A stretch of 64,000 nt of DNA. Source: Halichondria panicea. Its lineage: Eukaryota; Porifera; Demospongiae; Suberitida; Halichondriidae. Both the position numbers and the translations under genes were made by a program. Within the stretch, counting starts at the first letter, position 1; each line of letters starts with the position of its first letter. Positions 48,501 to 59,100 of the stretch are shown here, piece by piece. The stretch covers positions 10,712,632 to 10,776,631 of the forward strand of contig NC_087377.1 in assembly GCF_963675165.1 (NCBI RefSeq), given 5' to 3'. The notes beneath the pieces were generated by a model. It was given only the letters and a program-made list of their open reading frames with translations. It was not told the DNA's origin and made no database searches.

Positions 48501-50357
48501 TTTTCCCCACCTTTGGTTTCACCACTCCATCTTGCTTTGTTTCTGACACTGTCCCTATCAACAATATCTCCTGGATTGTCAACACCGCCACCTGCATTGT
48601 CGCCACCTGGAACTATTAGATTGACGACAGGTACACCGTCTTTTGCATTGTTGCCACCAGGATTGACGACAGGTACACCGTCTTCTGCATTGTCACCACC
48701 TGGATTGACGACACGTACATCTTCTGCATTGTTGCGACCTGGAAGCACATTATCAGTTTAAATTTACCGTCAATGTAAAGTATAAAAGTACCTTGACCCT
48801 CTGGATTGTCATCACCGACATCAGCCTCACCGTCCCCTGCATTGTTGCCACATGGAAGCACATTATCAGAAGTTACCACCAATGTAAAGTACTCTTATAA
48901 AAGTACCTTGACCCTCTAGATTGTCGACATTGCCCTCTGGAAGCACATTATCAGTTGTAAACTACAAATAGCAATGTCAATTAAGTACTATTGTAAAAGT
49001 ACCTTGATAATCGTATCCTTGATTCCTTTGTCTTCGCCTAACACACCAGAGCACAATCAGCGGCAACATCACAATGACCAGAATGACAAGGATGACAACT
49101 ACAACAGCAATAATGCCCGTGTTGGAGTCTGCATAGATATTTGACATGAATGTAATAATTATTATAGCTGACAGCGTAGAGATCCTCCTGTTACCATTTC
49201 CATTTCCTACGTGTTTGTTCTCTGTAGGGAAAAAATGAAACGTAAATAGAATCAAATCAGAATAGGAAGAATTAATTCGTACCAGATGAGGGAGTGGGTG
49301 TGGCTCCAGTAGATACTGTAGCTGAAGTGACTATAATAATATAAAATGTTGATCTATAATGAAACAAAGAAAACATGTACGTACCTGACAATTTGGTACT
49401 GCTTGGAGTCGAAGTTGGTGTTGGTGTGATCTCTATTATATACACCAAGATACAAGTGCAATAAAAAATAAAAAAAGCTATTTAGACTCACTTGGTAAGC
49501 ATGAGTGTGAGATTTTCGCTTCTGAATCATAGAAATAACAACAGGCGCTCCCAGTGAAATCGTGACTAATAAAGCACGTGTAGGTAGACACACTATCCTT
49601 ATACGATACAGAGCAGACATTTTTCAAAAGTTTTTTAGTTATTAATGTATGGGAGCAGGTGCCTTCGGCGCCAACTGTAGTAATATCACATGTATCCATC
49701 TTTATCTCCAAGCGTCCACCTTGAACGTCGGGCTTATGGCAAATGAGCTTCCTCCATTCCTTTCTACCTGAAGGTTCAGAACAAAGAATTTAGAGTCATA
49801 AACGTAAATTTATTGCACACAAAAATAATGGTTCTCTCACATATACATACACAATCATAGGTTTTTAGCAAGTCTCGCAAGCCTCAACTCTGACAAGCAG
49901 ACTTTCAAATTTTGTGTAATTCATGTAATTAATTAGAGTACGAGTGGCAAGGGAAAACTTTAATTTGGCAATCTTTGGTAAAATTCGCCAAATTTCCAGA
50001 TTAAAAACAATCGCCAAAATTTTCTCATTATACGGTATATGAATATCTGTGGACCATTGTAATTGTGCGCAAACGTGTAGTGACATGACAATAGAATCAA
50101 GGAATATGATGTGGGTGGTTACCCAACACAACCACTTGAAGCTAGCTATACTTAACGCTTGGAGTGGCCTTATTAATACAACCACAGGCTCTGTATAGGA
50201 CATGGCCGGTTTAAGTTAGATCTAGGATTGATAAATCTATGACACAGACATTATTAATAACCGCTCTATACCTACCTGAGGTGTTCTGCCCTTCCCCTAG
50301 ATGGAGATGGAGATATAGAAGTAAACTGGTCAGTAACAGCACCGAGGGTGTTTTCAT
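42539..50357 (-). CDS. Ig-domain receptor with Thr/Pro stalk and YVPM tail motif
   Basis: Seventeen phase-consistent exons: 50276-50357, 49492-49767, 49385-49432, 49283-49330, 49195-49221, 49003-49128, 48907-48936, 48792-48836, 48467-48738, 48364-48417, 48251-48329, 48067-48197, 47939-48002, 46644-46724, 44835-44936, 43745-43910, 42539-42563; total 1656 nt (551 aa). Signal peptide (MKTPSVLLLTSLLLYLHLHL), an Ig-like domain (two Cys; STYTCFISHDF), two 16-residue Thr/Pro/Ser stalk exons, a helix (GIIAVVVVILVILVIVMLPL) with a stop-transfer RRRQR, a tail with NPGG(D/N)NAxDGVPVV repeats, NIYEPP and SPYVPM, then a second hydrophobic stretch (GTVLVAITCLLTLATC) near the C terminus. YVPM is the p85-SH2 type. 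The last small exon is least certain. Likely a signalling receptor. Confidence 0.78.
42780..43735 (-). repeat. GCCTCG-family element, inverted copy
   Basis: The right edge TATCGTATACCTCGCAACGC...CACCGAGGCA is the inverse of the 25674 start. The left part (CTCTTGCCATGTTTTGC) matches the 3' region of other copies. It lies within the last intron of the YVPM receptor. Confidence 0.45.
45111..45659. repeat. Long inverted repeat, 219-nt arms, one mismatch
   Basis: The arms at 45111-45329 and 45441-45659 match base for base except one T/C difference (CATATCTGCT against CATATCCGCT, which would be a G-U pair in RNA). The loop is 111 nt. It lies in an intron of the minus-strand YVPM receptor, so it would be transcribed. 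No coding sequence and no clear target duplication. Confidence 0.95.
45660..46137. repeat. TIR element next to the long inverted repeat
   Basis: AGGAGCCCATAAATAAGAGA at 45662 and its inverse TCTCTTATTTATGGGCTC at 46117 flank about 430 bp that includes a MITE with ACTGTATAGCGC and GCTATACGGTA ends (about 45738-45962). Confidence 0.65.
46186..46375 (+). mobile_element. Truncated pogo-like element
   Basis: The left end CAGTAGAACCTCGATTATCC is intact; the right part keeps GTTCCGGATAATAGAGG but lacks a proper terminus. Related to 11249-12258. Confidence 0.6.
46850..47419 (-). mobile_element. MULE-like nonautonomous element, inverted copy
   Basis: The ends are TAGCCTCCTTCAC and GGGGTCGAGGCTA, with the 9-bp duplication ATCTTTGGC (46841-46849, 47420-47428). 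The body is the inverse of 37977-38540. It lies in an intron of the YVPM receptor. Confidence 0.85.
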
Positions 50358-51185
50358 GATGCGCCTAATACAGTATCTCGATCTCAGAGTCACACAGCAG
50401 GCTAGCTACGCGGCTATAGTCTCGAATACCCGCCTCAACCTAAAAGCTTGAGTCTGGTCAAACTCACATATGAACTTTGTTCTGCACAGTCAGCAAAGTC
50501 AAGTGGGCTACACGCCCACAAGCATAGTGATAAAGCCACCGCATGTTAGGGACAGAACATACACGTACACAGAGGGCTATATCAAACAGTGTATCAATTA
50601 AGGCTAGGAGTTGAAAGCCTACAAGAAAAACACTGAGCTTGAAGCCATCATTGCACAGAGCTAGAGGGCCATGAAACCATGGTCGACGGTCACATTCACA
50701 TAAATGAGCATTTAGGCTGTTAATTTCGACAAGGTGTTCCAAAGGTCCTGTTGCTAGTCTGGAGAGTTCTAGTATCACATCCTTACAACTCTATCCATCT
50801 ACGTCGCCTTCTGTCAGGGGCTCATTCTTCTACTATACTAGTAACAATCCATGCTGCGTGGCGGTTAGCTATAATGATATTCATGTAGACTATAATTTTA
50901 TTCATGTTCCACACCCACTTGTGGTCAATTAAATGTCCAAGAAATTCCTGGACACACTTGAACCAAACCTCAATGTGAGTTTGACCAGACTCAAGCTTTT
51001 AGGTTGAGGCGGGTATTCGAGACTAACGCGGCTACATACGTACGGAACGCCAAGATCTATTAATGGCTAATAATTATTATTGACCACATGCAATCCCACA
51101 TCCGCCAGATGTGATACACATGCGCAGAAAAGAAAAACGTCGTGAACGTAAAAACTTTTTCATAATACCTTATACATGATACAGT
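50358..51185. promoter_or_regulatory. Shared upstream region of two divergent receptors
   Basis: The start codons at 50357 (-) and 51186 (+) are 828 bp apart, so both promoters must lie here or inside the 609-bp element at 50417-51025. No TATA or initiator is claimed. Co-regulation is inference from spacing. Confidence 0.45.
50417..51025. mobile_element. MULE-like element with long TIRs in the divergent promoter
   Basis: The ends TAGTCTCGAATACCCGCCTC and GAGGCGGGTATTCGAGACTA begin about 53 bp of perfect inverted repeat. It is flanked by the 9-bp duplication ACGCGGCTA (50408-50416, 51026-51034). It shares TAGYCTCGA and 9-bp duplications with the 1160/37977/46850 family, but the body differs. 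Confidence 0.85.
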
Positions 51186-54100
51186 ATGCATCTCTTATAC
51201 TTAGCAGGTCTTTTTTCTTTAATAGTGAAAAAGAATACTGCTAATTCAGTGGAGCTTGAAGCCAGTGAGTGTAAACTGCATTACCCAAAGTCATGCTATA
51301 ATATTATATTGCATTCATTAATGTAATTCCACTGCAGAAATTACATCTCCATTGATCTACAATGCATACTTATATTCAGAAGAATTCGCAAGATTTACTT
51401 GCATTACAAGAAATAGTGACAACATTCGGTGGATCATTGACGACTCAACCAACATCGATTACTATGTTAGAATGATCAGAAGAATACAATCCAGAATTTT
51501 GCTTGATCAAGACGGATCCTTCCTCTCGGAATTACTGATCCCGGCTATTTCAGTTAACAAGCACATAGCAGTGATTAAATGTGAAGCGTACAATACAACA
51601 GGAGGTTTTCAAGTGGCTGAGTCCAACGAAACAGCTCAATACAACATCCAAGGCTTGCTGGAAATGGAGTCTAATGCCACATACAGCAGGTACAATTCCA
51701 CACACAACCTAGTGGAATGGTTGGAACCACCGACGCTGAACATTACAAATGTAGAACCTGACATTGAAAGTTACACAGTATGCTCATGCCCCAAATTTAA
51801 TATTTCCGAGCATGAACTTGAATGCACCAATACGTCGAAACCTCAAATTATTCTACCAAAATATTATGCGGATTTTTTTGTTGTGGTAACTGCTTGGAAT
51901 ATTGTCGGAGAGAGCAACAGCTCAGCACAACTTATGATTCCGAAATGCGGGAACACTAATGATGAGGTCCGAATAGAAGGTAAATATACTTTATAAACCC
52001 ATGCATGCATGCATGTGTTATCTTTTTGTAGGAGACACATTTGTTGTGGAAATAGAATTTGACGAAGACAATTCAACGGCACTTTATATTTCCTTCACAC
52101 CCACTGCAGGCAATCAGAAGGTGCATGTGTAAAGTATTTTATTTTCTAGTATCATCCACGTATTATGATGCATGCATGCGTGCATGATGTATATTGTATA
52201 TCACATGTAGGCAGATCACAACGAGTCATCGATTGAAAGGTGTTTGTTTGTCTATGAAGTTACCATCAAGCGGAAACTGAATTCAACAGAGTTGGTGACA
52301 CCTACACAACTGTACGGATTGGATCATCTATGCATTAGAAAAAAAGATCTACAGAGAAACAACCTGTTCACAATTGGCATAAATCGAATAACTTCTACCT
52401 CTCATTTGCAATTGCATCCAGTTGACTTCAGTGAGTTAAATCGTAACACAATAATTATTTCACTCTTTGCCATAACCATGCATGCATGCATGCAGGTACG
52501 TATGATCTTCAGAGTGTGAGCACGTCAAGGAAAGGACACTTCTTGCACGTTATTTGCCATTTCGCCCGAGGGATAACAGCTAAAGGCTGTGCAATACAGC
52601 TAAGAAGTGGTGAAAGAGTCCTCCTTCAAAAAAGGCTACCAATTATTGAAGACTGTGAAGCCCTGCAATCGACACCATGCTACGCAAATGGAAGTATTGA
52701 CTTATCAGTTCTACCAACTATTGGGAAGGTGGTATCTCTACTTGTTTCTCATTGGGAACCAAACAGTTTTGAAAACAGTGTTTACTTGATAGAACTCCCA
52801 ATACAGGCAGCTAACAACAGCTCAACAGGTTTAAATCTCACACCAGCAAACACGACCATGATACCATTGATAATAACAGGTATAATTATACTCTTTTGGC
52901 TCGTGTGATCATGCATGCATGTATAGATTATTTGTGTGCACAACATGCAGTTGCAGTCAGTGGAGGCACTTTGGGAGCAGTTTGCCTAATTTGCCTATCA
53001 GCTGTCGTTTTAGGAGTGTTTTGGAAGATTTACAAAAGATCAGGTAACTATAATTACTTTCACTATAGTATGTACTAGCTCTCCTGTGCATGTGAATCGA
53101 TAGGCCTTGCTATATAGATGATGCTCAAGCATGCAGAGTTCTGGGGGGAAGACGAATTATAGTAATTAAGGGGGTGTTCGGGTATCCGGGGAAAAATAGA
53201 ATCCAATTTGAATGCCATTTAGTAGATGGTATAGCTCTAGTAACATTCACAAACTAGTGATGGAGGGGGGGGGGGGGGAAGCTGAACTGTTTGGGGGAGA
53301 AACTTCCCCTTGCCCCCCCCCCCTACTAGAACACTATCAAGACATAATTATGCCTTTCTTTATTCAGAGCTTATATACATTAAAATGCCCATGTTTCCTC
53401 AGGTGGTAAACATACAGTATAGACCACACGAATAAAGTAGCACATTGTCAATGGCCACATAAGTCTGTTACTTATGCCATAATTATATCATGAGATAATT
53501 ATCCACAGTCAAATTCAGATACTCATAGAAACATTCCCCCTGTGTATATGTTAAGCTTCATTGCACGCACACATGCATGCAGTGACAAAACTTGGATACA
53601 AAACTGTTACCGTAATGAGCTTATTAGATCATTATGGGAATGATTATAAATATGGAACGATTGTGAACAGTGGCGGACCCAGGAATTATGAATTTTTAGA
53701 GGGGGTTCCAAAAGTGTTACAAAAAAAAGTCAACTGTTTTTTTTTGTACTACATGCATGAGTTAGATCTGGTCTTGGGAACCCCCTCCTTGCTTTTGAAA
53801 AGTTCATCACTTTTCTGTCTGCATGGATCCACCACTGGTGAACTGGCTATAAAGCATCGATTAGAAAACCATATTTTTTGTTGCTTTTAAAGACGCACAC
53901 GCACACGCACACGCACGCACGCACACACACACAAACACACGCACACCCACACGCACACGCACACGCACGCACGCAAGACGCACCGCCATTACCACCGATA
54001 ACACCCGACTAGACATTGCGGCAAACGGCTTCTGGGGAGGAAGACTGGAGAGAACCTTTGTAGATGTCAGAGTGTTTAACCCCCACGCACCATCGAACAG

Positions 54101-54577
54101 GAACACGAGCCTGGAGCAGTGCTTCAGAAAACACGAACTAGAGAAGAAAAGAGCCTATGAGCAAAGAGTGAGGGAGGTGGAACATGCGTCCTTCACCCCC
54201 TTAGTGCTCTCCGCAAGTGGGGGGCTAGGAAAAGAAGCAACAGTGTTCTACAAAAGATTGGCTTCCCTCCTAGCTGAGAAATGGGACCAACCATACCACC
54301 AGGTCATAAACTGGCTAAGATGCTCCCTATCATATAGTCTGCTCAGATCTGCTATACAATGTGTTCGAGGCTCCCGGTCCTCCCGTGGTCGCGCCATCAA
54401 GACCATCCCACCAATGGATTTGGTGTCGGCCGAGGCACACTTATGCCAAATGGACTAACAAGTATATTTTTCCTTTTTGTATAATTTTTGTTTTTGTTTT
54501 TCTTGTTGTACTCTTTATTATTTTGTCTTGCCTAGATTAGTACGCACACACACGCACACGCACGCACGCACACACAC

Positions 54578-54609
<32 letters not shown>

Positions 54610-54950
54610 GCACGCACACACGCACACACACACACACGCACACACGGTGAAAATTATTGACTCTGTACATGTACTAACATGAATGTATACTTACAAAGCA
54701 TGCCCATTATATATTTGCCATCATTTTCATAGGTCAACGTTTGAATTGTCAAAAAATGCCTCAACTTCATTCCAATGAGGCGTACTCACATATACTTAGA
54801 AATGAAGCATACGAGACGGCAGGAAAACCTCCGGTATCTCAAGAGGACACTGGCCCTCATCTGTATGATGAGATCCCCCTGCCAGCACAGGCAAAGGAGC
54901 CAATGTATGCTGAAATAGGGACTCAGTACAAATATTGCATTCGAAATTAA
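51186..54950 (+). CDS. Ig/FN3 receptor with ITAM-spaced tyrosine motifs
   Basis: Exons: 51186-51264, 51338-51979, 52032-52120, 52211-52430, 52496-52879, 52951-53043, 54733-54950; total 1725 nt (574 aa). Signal peptide (MHLLYLAGLFSLIV), an Ig-like domain (FTCITR, IRWIID, VIKCEA; about residues 28-130), an FN3 domain (LVEWLEPPTLNITNVEPDIE; about 133-232), a further Cys-containing ectodomain, a helix in exon 6 (GAVCLICLSAVVLGVFW; about 473-495) followed by KIYKRS, and a 72-residue tail. The tail has Tyr520 (YSHI), Tyr529, Tyr547 (YDEI), Tyr561 (YAEI) and Tyr568/570. YDEI and YAEI are separated by 10 residues, inside the ITAM range of 6-12. AATAAA is at 55048. The last intron holds retroelement and CA-repeat DNA. 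Kinase-linked signalling is inferred. Confidence 0.85.
53668..53837. mobile_element. CAG...CTG MITE, 5-bp TSD
   Basis: It begins CAGTGGCGGACCCAGGAATT and ends GGATCCACCACTG, with GTGAA on both sides (53663-53667, 53838-53842). Confidence 0.85.
53890..53984. repeat. (CA)n/(CG) tract
   Basis: ACGCACACGCACAC-type repeat bordering the 5' end of the retroelement fragment; a second tract follows at 54543-54648. Confidence 0.9.
53985..54458 (+). mobile_element. 5'-truncated non-LTR-type retroelement ORF (C terminus)
   Basis: An intact open frame of 157 codons carries the C-terminal signature seen in many invertebrate reverse-transcriptase ORFs: VDVRVFNPHAPSNRNTSLEQ, EKKRAYEQRV, FTPLVLSASGGLGKEA, a Trp-rich segment and CVRGSRSSRG. 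No reverse-transcriptase core or 5' end is present, and both sides are CA repeats. Family assignment rests on remembered similarity only. Confidence 0.7.
54543..54648. repeat. (CA)n/(CG) tract
   Basis: ACACACGCACGC-type repeat between the retroelement fragment and the last exon of the Ig/FN3 receptor. Confidence 0.9.
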
Positions 54951-55323
54951 TGTTAATACCAAGTGTATAATTATAGAGCAGGTTAGTCGCCAGCCAGCTA
55001 TTGTTTGTTATTATACTCTTGTACTAGCACGAACACTTTACTCACGAAATAAACTCTCGTTTTTATGTGAAAGTGTAGCCTATTACTGAAAGCATCGCGG
55101 GTGCTGGTGCCTCTGTGCCAAAGCTACATAATAATAATTATAACATACATAAAGCTATACTATACGTACACAGGAGTACTCCTGACGTACATTATAATAA
55201 TTATCATGATTTTGCTGCATGCAGGTCTACTGTGAAACATCTATAATTATTCTATATAGATCTAACTATACATATTCTAGTTTCGTTATTTTCTAGAACA
55301 TTCCTTGAGTGATAGTTTTGTGT
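54951..55323 (+). terminator. 3' region of the Ig/FN3 receptor
   Basis: AATAAA at 55048-55053, 98 nt after the stop, is the likely poly(A) signal. A GCCTCG-family 3' end lies inverted at about 55095-55135 (GCGGGTGCTGGTGCCTC). Confidence 0.5.
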
Positions 55324-56094
55324 CAGGGGCGGATCCAGGGGTGATTTTTAGGGGCTGAAGCCCCCCCCTTTTGAAAAAACTACCTATGTATTGCTAGTCT
55401 GAGGTTACAACAATTTTGCCACCAACCTTGTTACTTATGCATCTGCATGTAGACTCACTGACTTAAGAGATGCTAGACAATAGCCAAGTCTAGCTACTAA
55501 GAGTATAAAGGATGTAGGCTAGCTAGCTGGACATGCATACTATACTAGCTAGCTAGCTAGATGTAGAACTAATAAAGTGCATAGGTCAACTATTGCTGTT
55601 GCTGAGTCAGCTCCTTGTGCAATGTTTTGTAGCCTCGATCATATCCCAGGCCTCTTTTCCTAGGCCTTGTGAAGGAGGCTATTGTGCATGCTGTTGAGCT
55701 GCAACATGGAGCAGATCTCAGACTTTTTCAGCTAGTTGCAAGGAAGCAGCCTTATCTCCTCTCACTCTCAGTGCAGTCTGGGTAGGCATTGTGATTCTTT
55801 CATGTACCAAGAGTGCATGAATGTAGATGTAACATCTACAGTATACATCCTTTTGTTGATTAGAACGAGTTTTTTGTATTAACTTTTTCATATTCAGTAT
55901 TCACTTATTAATATGACAGTTCAAAGGTAAAAGTGTGAGCAAATTGTAAAAATCAAAAAATTTCGCCTCCGGCGAGGCGGGAGGGGGATGCTCCCCCTCC
56001 CATACCCACCCCCTGGGTGGCTCCGCCACCCTCGTACAGGGCTTCACCCCTTTCTACTAGCCCCCCCCTTTCATTTTTCCTGGATCCGCCCCTG
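55324..56094. mobile_element. CAG...CTG TIR element, 5-bp TSD, long copy
   Basis: It begins CAGGGGCGGATCCAGGGG and ends CCTGGATCCGCCCCTG, with TGTGT on both sides (55319-55323, 56095-56099). It carries a nested short TAGCCTCGATC...GGAGGCTA element at about 55630-55680. No transposase frame. Confidence 0.85.
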
Positions 56095-56179
56095 TGTGTG
56101 TATATATGAGTTCTACTATTCTATTCAAGTCCATCTACAACATCTCTACAATTTGAAATTGTTTGCGTTCAACAAAAAG

Positions 56180-59100
56180 TCATTTGGCTCTGAGGTCTGC
56201 CACATTCTGATAGGCTAGGCAAGGGTCGAGGTTGTATTTGTTTCTCAAATGGGCCGGATCAACGTATGAATAATCGCAAAGGTCTTCAGAGTTAGGTTTA
56301 GGAGTGAATCCATAACTGACGTTAGCCAGGGGGCGACATGGTGCTGCTATCTCATCACAGGTGAGACTGTCGTCTTGTTTCCCTCTATTAAAAAATAATG
56401 ACAGCACAATTAATTAAGCATTCAGTACACAGTCATGTGTGTTGGAATGATATTATTAACTTGCATGCAGCTATTAATTGTACACATAACAAACAATCCT
56501 ACAGTTATTTTACCTTTCATGGCTTTGTTTGGACTTTCTCTTTCTTCGGCTCCTCTTGACCAACAAAGTAACTATAACAACAACTATCAGTACAAGTACC
56601 AGTGCTCCAATGCCAGCAGAAGCAGCGTTTACTATGATGGAGGATGTATCAGCATTGGACGCATCGGTACTGTCAATCAGTTGGCATTGAGGACCATTGA
56701 TGTTCCCAATAAGCATAGGGCAGGTGTTGTCAGCAATAAATATTTCAAGATGAACATTATGGACAATGATAACTCGAGTGGAATAGGCCCACAGCTCGAC
56801 TTGACGCAGCAGGTCCACCGTAGAAAAGTTAGCACCTTCAAGAAGCAGGGCTCTATACGTCAAAATCAGTGGAGATTCTTGGAAGCATACAAAATTGGCA
56901 TTGGTGATAAGCAGTGAGTTGAAGTTGCAGTTGCAGAAATTGCTGATACCTTTAATTAAAGCATCAGTAACGTTAGCTGTGTTCAAAAGTACACCAGCAA
57001 AGAGATACTGTTGGCAGCCATCAAGCACGTTGAAACGAAGTTGAAAATGCAAGGCTACATGGAAATAAAAAGTTTTTCATTTTAGCAACACACACGTCAC
57101 AGGGCAGGGTTTCATCTAGTGGGGGGGGGGGGCAGGGGTGAACCTCCCCCCCAAATGCTCAGCTTCCCCCAAAATGTTGTAGAATAATGACATCATCACA
57201 TTAGTACTGTCTATGATGTGCAATATGTAACTAGATTTACAGTGATGCATGTAATAGGGTGTGTGGTCAACAAACGTGGGAGTGACCAAACTTTTTGTGG
57301 CATGCGTAACCTTCTAGCCCCATTCCCCGTTCAAGGATATAAGCTATATACATTGTTATATATACACAGTCATGCATCTAGTGATTGGCTATATAAGCTC
57401 AACTGAATCTCTCAACACTATTAATATTGTAACCACTTATATTCCCCTAGCTCATGTGTGCGAACCCTCAGGGTAAGCACTTGGAATTTCCAACAATTAC
57501 CTGTTACATACATGTACTAAAACAATTATTATTATGCACCCAATGATGTAGAGCTTAGTAAAATGGATGGTTTAGTGTAGAGGGCTAGCTAACTTATAGC
57601 TAGCCCAATGCATTCTCAAAATAACACTTGCATGAACAAATCTGATGAGATTCATTATGACATTGCATTTTATTGTGCAAACATAATTTAGCACTGATTA
57701 CAATTTCACTAAAGTTATAGACCCGTTGGTAGAGCTAGTGGAAATATACCTCAGCTAGGTAAGCTACAAACTTACATTGAAAGCTGAGTTCATAAGTCAC
57801 ACTGGAAGCTTTAACGTCATTTTTTAGAGATGTTACTTCACATTGATATTCTCCAACATCAGAGAGCTTCAAACTATCAAAACGTAGGCTAGATGTAGCA
57901 GCTGAAGGGTTTGTCAACTCAATATTATTTTTGAACCACTTATAGGCGACAGGAATAAAGGAATCTGTTGACAGAGAAGCACATCTTAACGAGAAGCTTT
58001 TGTTATACATGGGAGGATCTTGCGGGGCAACAACTTCCACTTGAAAACTTAGAGGTTCAGCTGCAGTTAAAAACATATAGATCTAGTGTACTGCATCATA
58101 AACCTTTTGTTTGCCTTAATAAGAAAAGAGAGCGTATATATCAAATCTAACCTCGTTCCAGACTTTTCTCCATTGTACGTAGAATCATCATGCATTCCCC
58201 AGATTTTGGGGAATAATAATTATGCATTAGCTAAACCCCCAGGGATGTACATTGCACATCAATACCATAATTATAGGGTCTAGATGATGATCTATTGAAA
58301 TTGTTACCTATAAGCACCACACACCACCCAAAAATGCAGAAAGGGATCTTACATGTAGTTCTCAACTGTTTGTGGTATATATGCTGTGGTATGCGTTCCT
58401 CAGCGCAACACTAACAGTTGAGACATAAGGTACATAGCAAGAATAAAACAGTGTTGGCACTATTCAGTTGTAAATGTCGTTTTATCATCACCTGTACAAT
58501 GGATCTATTATAATTATATTTGTACTTGAGGGCCGTTATATATGTGCCCAATGGAGTACAAACAACTGCACGATGGTTCAAATCCGATACCCATGCATGT
58601 ATGCATGCAATAGCTGTCTTTCAGCCTATAGCGTTACAATAGAGAAAATCAGGCCGGGAACAAGGCTAACTCAAATTTACTATTAGGGTTATCCGTTCTC
58701 ATAATTATGCATGCTTGTGCATAATTGTAATCTGGAGATTCACCTAGACAATTGAAGCTCTGCCCACTCCACGATCGATCAGCCTGACAAGTTCTTGTTG
58801 TTACACCAGATAGTAAATACCCCATGCATTACATATTTGTGTAGCCACAGTTCCTTGCAGTTTGAGGGTAGCTGATGGACTGTAGCTGATGGTGCAATTG
58901 CTTGGTACGATCAGGTCTGAGCAGATGGCTGTGAATGCAATGGTAGAACATAACATACATTTTGAAAAATCTCAAATCTATCAATACCTCTACAATTTGG
59001 TAGTGTTCTCCATGCAGTTATAATTATTGCGAAGTGCATGTATTTGGGACCAAAACGCATTGTCTCTTCGATAAAAATTTGTCCAATTTACCTGGACAAT

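Noticed and set aside
48492-48761. 89-codon plus-strand Pro/Ser/Thr frame
   Set aside because: Antisense shadow of the NPGG repeat exon (48467-48738).
50464-50778. 104-codon minus-strand frame inside the promoter element
   Set aside because: No recognisable domain or splice context; it lies wholly within the 50417-51025 mobile element.
56435-56917. 160-codon plus-strand frame
   Set aside because: Antisense of the SEA-like/membrane exon 56514-57054, which has splice sites and domain sense.
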